Origin: Prochilodus magdalenae
Taxonomy: Eukaryota; Chordata; Actinopteri; Characiformes; Prochilodontidae
Length of the DNA: 64,000 nt
NCBI GenBank assembly: GCA_024036415.1
Contig: JAMWET010005076.1
Coordinates: forward strand, 377,001 to 441,000
Direction of reading: 5' to 3'
Program-made: the position numbers and the translations under genes
Shown: positions 48,001 to 61,400 of the stretch, one piece after another
Layout of the letters: every line of letters starts with the position of its first letter
How positions within the stretch are numbered: the stretch's first letter is position 1
Notes under the pieces: model-generated
Databases searched by the model: none
What the model was told of the DNA's origin: nothing
What the model saw: only the letters and a program-made list of their open reading frames with translations

Positions 48001-49478
48001 ACAAGCAAGTAGTTTTATTCAACCAACATGAATCAATTGAATGAATAAACCTATAGACTGAAGTCATTTTTTTAATTTGTGTTGAATAAGACTACTTCCA
48101 TTACTTGTTCCCACATCAAGCATTCTTTCAGGTTGAGTGGACAAACCATTTTTTATCGTGTACAGAAATAAAGATGATGAACCCAACAATCGTATATTGT
48201 GCATGAGGCCCAGAATGGTTGCATTTTTCAAGAAAAATCCCTTTGGTCCACGAGCAGGACGTATTTTAGCACTTCTAACAGGAAAGAAATCAAAAGTACA
48301 CTTTGTGTTAAGACAAGTCAGGAGTTCCAGTTCAGTGTGAGAAATTATGATGGTGTTGTTCTGATATCGTTCTGTGGAAACTGAATGTGACAGGTGGTGA
48401 CGAGTGAATCTGATGAACCTGTATTCATTTTTGTTTATTCAACTATCTGTTAAAGTGATGGACCTTCAGTATTAACACATGCTTTTACAGGCAAAAAAAT
48501 AAAAAGCCTCGGTGAAGGAGAGATTCATTGGTTTGGGTCAATAAATAAAAGTATGCTTATAACTGTTCAAAGAAAAGAGGCACTTCTGCACAAAATCTAG
48601 AGTGGGCAAAATAAGAGTGGGGCTCTAATAACACTACTCGGTCTGTACATTCGGCACAGAAGACTCAAATGATGAATAGTATGTTGCGGTTCCCAAAGGT
48701 GGCACTTGCCAATAGTTCTGTTGAACAATCAGATATAAATACACAGAGATGTAGTCAGGAATTTGGTTCGGTTTCCGAGCAATGTCTCTAGAACAAAACA
48801 TTTCTGGTGAACATACAGGTCTATTCTCAACATAGAGTTTGTGGAAAAGAAGGTGATTAACTAAAGCACTTGTAATTCAGAGCCAAAAAAACAAAAACAA
48901 AAACACTCTGTTAGGTCTTCAACATTGCCAAAAACGCAAAAGTGAAGTTTTAACGGATCAGGGCATTCAAGGAGATTCATATTAACCATATAGCAGCTCA
49001 TTTTTGTGGCTTTGTTGGAAGTCCAGCATTATGTCATTTTGCTGACAGAAATTCCTACAGCCTGTTCTTGTTCTCTTTTCTGAGGCTTTTTTTTTTTTTA
49101 ATTATTATTTACAGTATTTAATGTGAGAAAAAAAACTGGCCCTGTCCTCTAAGGGACAAAAGATAAAGTGCAAGATAAAGTAAATTACATACAGTACAAT
49201 GAATAGCACACATCAGAGTAGAAAAGAAAATCTTAAAGGCAATAAGGAACAAAAATACTGTGTGGGAAATCTTACACCAACAGAGGCGACAGGCTAAGGG
49301 AAGGAAGCGCTTGCTCAGCTTTGGTTTACCACAAACAAAACAAAACAAAACCAAAAAAAAAAAAAAAAAAAAGTTCAAAGCGTATGATGAACACTAAAGT
49401 AAGCTACGGGTTGCCTTTGTTTTTACTTGCGTCTGTTTGCACGGTGGAGATGGCTGCTGGAGACGTCGCTGAAATGAA
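48000..49478 (-). other. Probable 3' UTR of tbc1d25
   Basis: Non-coding DNA downstream of the tbc1d25 stop codon, with T/A homopolymers (49091, 49350) and no repeat family recognised. Minus-strand AATAAA signals correspond to 48434-48439 and 48014-48019; which is used is unknown. Confidence 0.4.
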
Positions 49479-52400
49479 TCAGGACGAGGGAGAGTGGGCA
49501 GTGGGAGAGGGGATTGTGGTGGCTAAGTTGTAGGTAGAGTTTGGGGAGGTGGCCATTGCTGGCTGCAGGTTGGAAAAGGTGGGTCCAGTGGGAGTGTGTG
49601 GTGAAGTTGCAGCTGTGGTGGGGGAGTCCAAGCTAACCTCGTCTCCTTCCTCGGAGTCCCACACCTCACTCTGCAGATAGTCGGCAAACAAGGCCTTGGC
49701 ACGCTGAAGAATACGTCCAAGGTTGTGCCGGCGAACCAAGCGATCGAAATGCATTGCCAGCTCGTTGTAATCCAAGCTGTTTTTAATGATGTGGTCACGG
49801 TGCTCCAACAAGATGGAGAGGCACAGGAACAACATGAAAGGATTTCCCTTTCCAAACTCTTGAGGAGGTGGAAGGGAGCAGGGTTTGACACCACCAGCCT
49901 CTGATTTGCCTGCAATCGGCGAGTTCATGCCAGGACCTGGAGGTTTGCATGGTGATGGAAGGTTGCTGGAGAATGGTTTCGGTAGAGAAGGGGATTTGCC
50001 AAAGGGCAAAACAGGGGAGGAGAGCAGGGAGCGATTGTAGCCAAGTGATGGGGAGGAAAGTCCTGACTTGCCTGTCGGGGTTAATGGGGAGTGTGCTCCA
50101 GTTCCATTAGATACAGCAGCTGTGGATGCAAATCTCCCTAATGCTTTATCAGGAGAAGAGGAAGATTTTGACGCTGGGACATCAGGAGATGCTGTTCTCC
50201 AGCTGGATATAGAAGGGGATGTTGCAGAGGACTGCGAGGAACCGTTTTTCCAGTTGGCTAGACATGGGGGAAGAGGGGATGCCATTTGGCCATTGGGAGA
50301 ACCTCTTTCCTCCATCTCAGGAGATGAAAGTTTGTCAGTACTGCTTATCAAAGGCTGCCTCTCTCCTGGATCATCCTCACTGTCCTCTGTAGACTGACGG
50401 ACGGTAAGAGGCAACGTCGAATGTGTGGAGTGAAATTCAGCTGGAGATGATGTGGGATCAGACGGGTCATTTTCATTCATCTCAAAACTGTCCTCGTTCC
50501 GGGCGCTGTAGTATTTGAACTCTCCAAAACTGGACTGCTTCTCAAACGGAGGGGCAAGGGCATCGCACTTGCTTACAGTTGGGACACTGTACTCTTCTTC
50601 ACCGTCCATCCTAGGTGCCTGCTCCTCTTTTCTGTCTACCTCCAAACTGAGATTGCGTCCTCCGTCTGCCTCCTCCCGAGATGGCCTCAGCATGTGCCGT
50701 CTCCGCTGTCTTTCCGTCTGCTCTTTCTCCAGCTCGTCGTTTTCAGAGTTCTGCCGTGCATTGTCAAGACTCAAAGGCTGGTCTGCTTCGAGCGAAGGGC
50801 CGATGAGCTCAACTTCAGTCTCGGGTGGGTCTGGAGGCAGAGAGCTCCAGGTCACCTCCAGCATCCTCAGGGCATCGTCAAAGGCAAACTCCCGCTTCAG
50901 CTCAAGAAGCAGCCAGCGGTAACAAAAGAACAGGTCATCTGCACCTTTGGAAACCAGATAGGTATAAAATTCAGGGTCTGAATATTGCAAAAGCAACTTG
51001 AGGTGCTGGAACTTTATAGACATGAGCTGTCCGTCAGGGCGAAAGTTGCCTTCTAGACGTTTCATTATGCCACAAAAGCAGATGAAAGCATGTGCTTCAT
51101 TGTCCATGACAGCGAGGATTGGAGAGGCAATATCACTCATGCCTTGACAGTAAGACACCTGTAGGAACAGAACAAGGAACGTTTAAGCCAACACAGCTGA
51201 AAACCGTCCTTTAAAAGATAGCCTACAGGGAAAGATGTGATGATTTGTCATCAGATTTGCCATCATAAAAGATAAACATCAATAGTCAATTAGCAATAGA
51301 AAATAGCAAACTAGAGTTTCTCAGGCATTATATCTATTCTCAAACTTAAGCATGTCTTCACTTCACAAAAGAGCAGTGTACAGAGCAGTGTACTCCCATG
51401 TCTCACAATTCAGTTAAAGATTCTAATCAGCTTCAATGAAGGTGACACAGAAGGACGACTACAGCTGCCTATGGCTGACCTCAGACTGCAGACAAATCAA
51501 ATTTGTTTCTCAGATCAGATCTTTTACTATGGCAGCCTGCACTGGTTTTGCTCAGATCAGATCTGTGTGTCCAAACATCATCACTCTAACCGCATGGGTT
51601 GCTGTGTTAATGACAGGGCCATCGTGAACTCCGATGAACAAATCCCAGCGCAGAGCATCTGTCTCAAAGCTGCCTGTTTTGGTATAAGCTTATTGACCCT
51701 TTACGAACTCATATTTTATTTCAGCTAAAAGATGAAATAGGTCACAGTGTGACTGGACTGCTAACATTAACTGAGGTGACAAACAATTAGTATTCATCTG
51801 TTTATCTGAAAGTCTTTAAACAGGCAGACTTCTTAATATAAATATCAAGCCATGTCACCTACTGTGCCTGTGTCACCTACTTTTTGTGTAACAGAGAGAC
51901 ACGGAGCTCAGAGACAGTGAGCACTGCTGAGTTTCGGTGAATGAGACCTTTCATTAATGCTGAAAGTCCCTGGTGGCATGTGCACCTTAATTAAAACCTT
52001 TTTTTTGTCCGTCTGATGCGGCTGGTGTAATGTAGCCTTAAAATTGCTATATGGAATGACTTCAAGCTGAACATCTTTCAACAGATCCTGGCCACTACTA
52101 CGTACCTGTGGATGTGTGATAGCAAAGGTTGTTAGCAGGTCTGTCAAGGCAGTCAGATGGGGGCTGTCCTCCGATCCAGCATAATAAGGATGGGCTCGGT
52201 CTGTTCGGAGCACGTCCTTTAGCACATTGCCTCTAATGAACTCCAGATCTTCTGAGCTGACTCTGGCTGTCCACTCACTTTTTAGCTGGTCATATTCCCT
52301 TGTCTTCCTCTTCATGTAGTCCATTCTTTCCTGTCCTGTCAGACCATCTGGGTACACATTCAAAAGGTACCGCCAAACTACCTGCCATGAAAAAAAGGAG

Positions 52401-55400
52401 CAGGATTCAAAGATGGGTTGTAAAGAATTCAACCTGTCCTTTACCCGTCCTGAAAAATAATCATCCAAAGGACAGAACTCGCTATTTTCCTTTAAGCACT
52501 TCATCTATTAAAGTATTTGTCGTTTAACTGGTCCTTTATTTAGGAAATAAAATATAACAAATATAATTCCGTCTCTAACGAACCTTGCGCAGAGATGGAT
52601 CAACACCGCCATGATAGATGCGCAGTCGTAGCTCCTCTGGTCGTGTTAGCTGACCCTGGCTGTTCATGTAGCTGTGGAACTCCGCATCACTAAGAGGAGG
52701 TTTGAATGGTTTAACCTCCTCGCCATAGGACCAGCTCAAGGCCTGTTGCACCCTTGACAAGGTCCGGCCCATCTGAAAGTGAGCGAGAAAGAAACTGTAG
52801 CTGGATGGCTGGATGGCAAACCCAACATCTAGTGAATACTTCATATATGTTAAACGTTGGACTTCGCTAAAAAGCACTAACGAGTTGTATCTTCATTAAA
52901 ATAATGCAATTAATCAGCATTAATTAGGATCATTCTGTTTCCCAAAATTACACTTGCAATCTACGGCAATTTAGGCCTCCATAGCAAGTTTCTTTGGAAA
53001 ACTGTCTTTGGGTATCGTATGATTGCATTAGGAGATGAGGAACCTGACTGAACGCAGCAGAGACTGGCTGGTAAAACAGCTGGCTGACAGGATCAGTAAC
53101 CTGGGACAGCAGTGACTGGGTGAAGGGAAGAGCAGTGGACGCCAGCGACCTCTTCTCCCCCTGTAGTTGATCAGAGCCGATCACATCCTTTGGACTGATA
53201 ATGTCCCAGTCCTCAAGTACTGGACCTGGGAGAAGAAGGAAAGGCACAGAAATGGTGAGACGAAGGAAGAGCCATATTTTCCAGTGAGAATCTACAGTGT
53301 CTGATGGAGGTGAACAATATGGCCATAACATATCCCACCACGTTTCATGATACAAAATACACATCATAATATTTATGACAATAGTTTTGAAACACACATA
53401 CTGCACCAGTAATGATCATAAACCTAGTAGCATTAAAATAAATGTGTTAATAAGTCACATTATTTTTTTTTAAATGCCATTAAAACTGTTTTTTTCTAAA
53501 CTAGTTTAAACTATTGCATGTGTAGTTGCACCCTGAGGCCCAGTGCTGTTCTCATGACTGACTCCCTGACTGTAGCCCTCTAGCTTAAATACAGGTTTTA
53601 TTTTAAGCAGCGAGTTTTATTGTAGGCTCTTTTGACAAAACTGAAATAATTCCACGTACCGCTGTGGAGAAACAATCATAAAGTCTATGATGTATCATTA
53701 TAAGAAAAACACTTATAAGTAATATCTTTATTATCAGCATTGGAGGACGCTGGTAACAGGATATTCCTTGAGGAACTATGGATAATCAACAGCAACAAAA
53801 TAATACAAGATAAAAACACTGTTAGTGAATGAACACAATGATAAATGCTTGTTTTGCCATTTTGGTATGGACTTATAAATGGAAAAATCTATCTTGAGGG
53901 TCCAATTTGAGTCTAAGAGAAACCGACTCCAAGGGTCACTGGAATTCATACTTGTGTTTTCAGGAAAACAGGGCAAAACTTTAACACCTCTGCACAAACT
54001 GGAAGCCAAGTCATGTTCCGCATTTAACACTGAAAAGTTCACCCCATTGTAGAGATGTTCCCAATAGCTAGAACAACCCATGTGTGGGATTTAAGCCAAA
54101 CACTTAATTTTACCAGTGAACCTGTTTATTGGGAGGAATAATGTTAGTACGATCAGCTGAAGAGTTTGGGAAATTAAACTAAAACTGGGGGCAGCGTTCC
54201 TCTAATAAACAGCACATGGGATCAGAGGCTGTTGAGTGGATAGAGTCTCCTATAAAGACGTTTGGAGCTTTCAGGAATTCCAGGGCCACTTTTTCATGAG
54301 GTATTACTCGGCTCTGATTTTTCCCTTCTTACTGAAGGTACCTGAATGTATTTATTTGGCTGTTTAGACGCGGTAAAAATCAGATGTCATTCATTTTAAA
54401 ACACTCTTGTTTAATAATTTAATATACATTATCACCATTCTACAGTTACATTTCAAGTGTCACTACTTTACATCTGCCAACCAACCACCAGTGCCAAGTT
54501 CGTAACCCCTTCTCATTACGGTGGTGTACACCAAGAATTTACTCACTGTCTTCTGAGGGCTTGATATCCATCTTAAGCTGGAGGTAAGGCTTAGCTGCGC
54601 TGACGAATGCTTCGTCTAGGTCCCAGTCAGACAGGAGGGAGAGGTAGACCTCTACACCGCCGCGGTCACGGGACAAATAACTAATACCAAAATTACGCCT
54701 TCTGAAAGACAGAAAAACAGACGCAGATTTTTTATTTAACAACAAATGTCATTTGGAATGAATAGCAAAATAAATACAAACCTCTTTAAACGTTAAAGGC
54801 TATTTAAATCATTCTATAGAATAACACACAGTTAGGACAAGGCTGGATGCTCAAAACTAATTCTTATAGACAGGAAAGTTCTGCCCCAGAGTTTACATAG
54901 TTGTTGGGTTCACCTAAACAGCTCAGGCTAATGATTCATCTAACCCAGTTTAGTTGTCCTTATTTAACCCATATGTGTGAACTTGAGCAATAGAGGGTAT
55001 GTATTGATGCCACTTTCCCGCCAGAGTACGCCCCCTCAGTCAGGCTGATTGGAAAACACTCTGCTAAAGGGTTGTCTTTAATAAAGAACCGAAAGGAAAG
55101 AAGAAACCAGGAATGAAATACATCAGAAGTTGGAGCAGTATGGAAAATACAAAAAAACCCAAAACCTTTGACTTTTGTTTCACTGCAGACAGAATAAACC
55201 TAATATATCTCATATCTCATCTGGTCAACTCCATTTCTTTTTGCTATATACATCCATTCCTGCAGGACTGCAGCTTTAAAAAAAACAGCACCTTAAAAAA
55301 AAAAAAAAAAAAGAAGAAGACTGATAAAGCATTCCCTTTCTAATGTTGACATTCCTTCTCAGCCCTCAGACATTTGGGCCCCAAGAATACCAAGTGCTGA

Positions 55401-58400
55401 AGTGTTTCTGGTGTTATTTTGTTCCTTTCTTAAGGGCACCTAAACACTAACCTCATACCATGGCAGAGCCAGGCTTTTGGACTTGCTGATAACCGTATGG
55501 ATGGCCCTTTTCTGGTCTTTGATCCAGAACACATGGCATCTGTTTCTTCCCAAAAAAGATACTGATTTGCCACAATACACGTTTCCACCATGTGACGCTC
55601 CACCACAGATGCCTCTGAGAAGTCAGCGCCACTTCTGGATTTGTTAACGTACGGCTACTGTTTTGCATGGTAAAGTTTTAAGCGGCATTTGTGAAAGTAA
55701 GCCCCTTACCCGTGTTGTTATCTGCTGCCTGAGAGATATGAGATCGCCGGCGTTCGGCTTAAACTTGCACCCTTTACTGAGTGACATTCTTCCCGATTCC
55801 TTTTATCATTTCTAGATATTACACACTGTATAAGGAGAAATCCCTTCCAAACTTTTTTTTTTTTGGGAACATGAGTCTTTACCTCATTAATAGCCCTAAA
55901 TTGCCCCCACACCAACCATCTTTGGAATGGGTTACAAGCCTAAAATGCACATTAAATGTTGTTTACACAAGAAATATATTGGGTTCACACTGTCTACAAT
56001 AAAATATAAGCCAAAGTAACTGAAAAAAAAAAACTCTGCATTTGCATCGTCCCAGCGTCTTCTGATTTGGGGTTGTAAGTCACAGTTGGACTAAACAGGA
56101 AAACAGACATTCTTGTGGTCATTGTGATCTTCAGTGTTTCTCTCTGCTTCTTGCTGTGTGGAGCTCCCCTTGTAAGAAAAACTGGATTTGTTTGGCATAG
56201 CTAACATTGTCAAACCCCACCCCTTTTTTGTAGAACATAAGGCTCATTTTCATGCATGCTTTTTAATAAAATGCTGTTATAAAACATTTAAAACACAAAA
56301 AATTAAAGATGCTAAAATATTTAATTGATGCATAGTCAATACAGAATATAACTTAAGATATGATTTACCCAAAATCTACACCATACGATCCACTGCTAGG
56401 TGTCTGGTTTCTGTCCATTGTTTGAAATGCTCCACCATTTAATGTAGTAGAGGGAAACCTGAACAAGACGCAGCTTAATTCCATTTGTTTATCTTTTCTT
56501 TAGATTTCAGCAACCTGCAAAGAGACGGCTCTGCGTTCCTGCCGAAACTACTTCTACAGTCAGTCGTACAACAGCTCTTCTAGATGTTGTTGTGTTTTCA
56601 CAGCTTTCACACTGAATGCTAACGCTGCCTCTCAGTGGGCGTAACCACAGCGACTCCCGCCAACTGTGACGTCATGTGCATACCCTCCAAAGCACAACAA
56701 CCTAAGCAAATAAAGGGAGGCATCAACATAACACATAATTTGTTTAGGGATGCCCAAACTTCTGCATAAAACTTCACAGTCAAGTCACTTTATTATGACC
56801 ACCCCCTAATACCCAAAGGAACCACCGTGTGGAGCAAGAACAGCAGCAAGGCGGATTGGGAGTGACTCAATAAGGTACTCAATAAGACGCAGTGCATCCC
56901 ACAGCAGCTGGAGGGTGTGTGGGGGAGGATCCATAGAGTGAACATGATGATTGAGGTGGTCCCACAGATGCTCAGTTGGATTCAAGCCTAGGGAATTTGG
57001 ACGCCAGGGTAGTAGAAGTCTTGGTCATGCTCTTCCAGTCAGTGTTAGTCATTTCTAGCCATGTGACGTTACATTGCCTTGCTGGAAGATCCCATCCACC
57101 CCAGGGAAGACCATCAGCATATATGGGGGTACATGATCTGCAAGGACGATCGTGTCTGAGAGTGTCTTCCACATGGATGAGTGGGTCCGGAGAATGCCAC
57201 GTAAATGTGACTTCCTTCATGAGCTACGCACTGCTGCGATCAAAGTGGTCATAATAATGTGACTCGACTGTGTATATAGAAACAACATGATCAGTCACAG
57301 GGGTCAACCGTTCATACTCACATCATTATGTATTCACTCACCCATTGAGCTCAAAGGCTCGTATGAGGATATGTTGCAACACCTCCAGTGAAGTTATCTG
57401 TGGATCAACTGCAAAGGAGCGAAACTCCACTGGCAGCATTCCTTCACATTTCTGTATAAAGACAAGAAGAGGAGAGAGACCGATCGACTGAGAGATCTGC
57501 TGACTGAGCTTTTACTTTGACCATCTGACAATCGGTGTAGTTCTGATTGGGTTAAAGATTCTTTTAGATCAATTTATTAATTTTGAATTCCATATAGTCA
57601 TATTTATGTCATCACACCCAGAGCCCAAGTCTATAATCATATCCACAAATACCTGGTGAGGCCGCAGGCTCAATAACATAACCATATGTAACACATGTAC
57701 AGGCCCCACAGCATCTTACAGCAAACCAAACAGAAGCAAATCTGGCTAACGTTGAGCAATGGTTGAGCCATCGCCACTGAAGTGTTGCTTTAACTGTCAC
57801 CACGTGCTTGTAATAAAACACAGTAAACCTGTCCCATGGCGGAGGGGGGGAAGTGGGCTGGGGCTGGGGTACTGGGGGGGGGTATCACTGTTTCAAAGAC
57901 GATTGATGTTGGGGTTGGGGGGAAGGGGTATCACTGTTTCAGTATCATTGCACTACTGGTTTTCATGTGTTAAACGCACCACACCACACGGTTACTGCTA
58001 GCCTATTCATCAGTTAGAAAGCAGCAAGTTATTCAAGTTCTGGCAGGGATTAAAAAGTACCTCAACATTATTCTGGGTACATACAGAAACCACCTATTCG
58101 GCCATAGAAACACGCCTTGTGGGCCGAGTAGTGGCATTGCAAAGTTAAAGAGGTAATTTATGGCTATTCAATACATGGTTTAGCGTCACCATCACAATGT
58201 GCGCATGCGCAACACTCACACTGCAGGATGTGAGTGTTAAGTAAGACAAATTAAATAATAATTTAAAGCTTCTTAAATACATGGAGAGGAGCAGTCTCAG
58301 CGCTCACCTGATTTCCTGTTTGGTGCACTAAATATTAAAGTTAATTTCTCAGCTTCTCATTTGTTATATTATTACTTATTTTCAGTCCCAATACTTTTAC

Positions 58401-61400
58401 AATTAATGATGGTTTTAATAATGTTCAAGTAATCAGATAAAAAGTTATTACAATCTATAATGCAGGGAAATTAATATTGCAATGCCAGTTTTTTCCAATA
58501 TTGTGCAGATCTTGCATAATTAAGAAGGCCCTGTTGTAGTTTTGGATAACAAGTCGCACCCAACAGTTCTCTGTTGTGTCTAGGGAGATTACACCAAGCT
58601 CACTTTGCCATTGGTTAGGACTTTAGGGGCAGCAGATCAGTTGTTTTGTTAATGTCTGCTATAGAGGTCAAATTTGTCTTACTGTGGACATAAAGGTTCA
58701 TGTGCTCCTGCATTGAAATAGTGTTAACTGGCTATTACCAACTCCATAATGGAGCTAGCAGAAATGAGCATTACTGTATAGGCGGCTCTGAGGCTTGCAA
58801 GAAAAAAGGTGTGTTGTGTGCTGTGTAGTTGTGGGCAGAGCTACTTAGGTGGAGGCCACAGAACCACACGAGAATGAGGTCAGTTTTTTATTCACCAGTT
58901 TTTCTATTCCACTTTAAATGGTGTGGTATTTATAATAAGAGACTGGGTCATAGACTTTTTTCAACTGGTGATCTGTGGGAGTGAACTGGTGATAGACTGG
59001 TGATCTGTGGGAGTGAACTGGCGATAAGACTAGTGATCTGTGGGAGTGAACTGGTGATAGACTGGTGATCCGTGGGAGTGAACTGGCCATAGACTGGTGA
59101 TCAGTGGGAGTGAACTGGCCATAGACTGGTGATCTGTGGGAGTGAACTGGTCATAGACTGGTGATCTGTGGGAGTGAACTGGTCATAGACTAGTGATCTG
59201 TGGGAGTGAACTGGCAATAGACTGGTGATCCGTGGGAGTGAACTGGCCATAGACTGGTGATCAGTGGGAGTGAACTGGCCATAGACTGGTGATCTGTGGG
59301 AGTGAACTGGTCATAGACTGGTGATCTGTGGGAGTGAACTGGTCATAGACTGGTGATCTGTGGGAGTGAACTGGCCAAAGACTGGTGATCTGTGGGAGTG
59401 AACTGGTGATAGACTGGTGATCTGTGGGAGTGAACTGGCGATAAGACTGGTGATCTGTGGGAGTGAACTGGTGATAGACTGGTGATCTGTGGGAGTGAAC
59501 TGGCGATAAGACTAGTGATCTGTGGGAGCGAACTGGCGTTAAATTGGTGATCCGTAGGAGTGAACTGGCAATAGACTGGTGATCCGTGGGAGTGAACTGG
59601 TCATAGACTGGTGATCAGTGGGAGTGAACTGGCCATAGACTGGTGATCTGTGGGAGTGAACTGGTCATAGACTGGTGATCTGTGGGAGTGAACTGGCCAA
59701 AGACTGGTGATCTGTGGGAGTGAACTGGTCATAGACTGGTGATCTGTGGGAGTGAACTGGCCATAGACTGGTGATCTGTGGGAGTGAACTGGCCATAGAC
59801 TGGTGATCTGTGGGAGTGAACTGGCCATAGACTGGTGATCTGTGGGAGTGAACTGGCGATAGACTGGTGATCTGTGGGAGTGAACTGGCCATAGACTGGT
59901 GATCTGTGGGAGTGAACTGGCCATAGACTGGTGATCTGTGGGAGTGAACTGGCGATAGACTGGTGATCTGTGGGAGTGAACTGGCGATAGACTGGTGATC
60001 TGTGGGAGTGAACTGGCGATAGACTGGTGATCTGTGGGAGTGAACTGGCCATAGACTGGTGATCTGTGGGAGTGAACTGGCCATAGACTGGTGATCTGTG
60101 GGAGTGAACTGGCGACAGACTGGTGATCTATGGGAGTGAACTGGCGACAGACTGGTGATCTATGGGAGTGAACTGGCGACAGACTGGTGATCTGTGGGAG
60201 TGAACTGGCGACAGACTGGTGATCTGTGGGAGTGAACTGGCGACAGACTGGTGATCTGTGGGAGTGAACTGGTGACAAGACTGGTGATCTGTGGGAGTGA
60301 ACTGGCGACAGACTGGTGATCTGTAGGAGTGAACTGGCGATAGACTGGTGATCTGTGGGAGTGAACTGGCGATAGACTGGTGGTCTGTGGGAGTGAACTG
60401 GCGATAGACTGGTGGTCTGTGGGAGTAAACTGGCAATAGACTGGTGGTCTGTGGGAGTAAACTGGCAATAGAAGACACATCATCAAACTCAAACAAGAAG
60501 CTGATGAATAGGAAGCTGCTTTCGGCCCTGTCCCAACCGCAGATAAAAGGTCACAGGACAGTTTTGCTGTTGTTCCTCCTTACGAACAACAACTTCTGCT
60601 ACTTACCTAAAGCTCCTCAGGGCTTCTCAGTTGGACTAGAGCAACTGTAAATGATGCAAACCACGGGCATTTTGAAAGAGAGTTCCCTATGTAGAAAATC
60701 ACTTCCTGCCCTCCATCTGCAGCTCATGCCATAGCAAAGCAGTGACGTGCGCCATTTGCAAACTATTAGTAACTGCACAATGCCAATTTATCCAGCATAT
60801 ATTCTTCTCCTTTCCTGGGCGAAAGATTATTGCCCACTAACTAGTCCCATATTTTTCGAGATATCAACACTATTCTATCTCTGGTTGGTTCAATCAGATC
60901 AGAAAATGTGTGCTTGTATACACCTTTTTGATTTGATGTAAATGTAACCTTTGTAACAGTCCTATTTTCCCCCCATTAAGAATAAACAGAGTGGGAATGT
61001 GCATGCCTATCCACTGCACTTCTACACAACTGACAGACACCATTTTACGTCTCAGGGCACAGAACTCACTCAAATCCCCAGATTCTGATTCACAGCGATT
61101 CTGACACACATTTCTCCATGTGTCTAATACACAGCCATTCTGACCCTCCCTCCTCTGTGCCCAATCCACATAGATACTGACCCTTACCACTCTTTGTCTA
61201 CTTCAGTCATACTGACCCTCACTCCTCTGTGTCTAATCCACAGTCATACTAACCCTCACTCCTCTGTGTCTAATCCACAGTCATACTAACCCTCACTCCT
61301 CTGTGTCTAATCCACAGTCTTACTGACACTCTCTCCTCGATGTGTCTACTTCAGTCATACTGACCCTCACTCCTCTGTGTCTAATCCACAGTCATACTAA

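Noticed and set aside
50515..50922. 135-aa Ser-rich plus-strand ORF
   Set aside because: Antisense shadow of the tbc1d25 last exon.
58963..60472. CRISPR-like array
   Set aside because: Units are contiguous without unique spacers, in a vertebrate intron; a minisatellite.
59601..60496. ORFs of 225, 139, 122, 110 and 107 aa with His-Arg-Ser-Pro-Val repeats
   Set aside because: They are the 32-bp minisatellite read in different frames; no start context, no neighbouring domain, inside a tbc1d25 intron.
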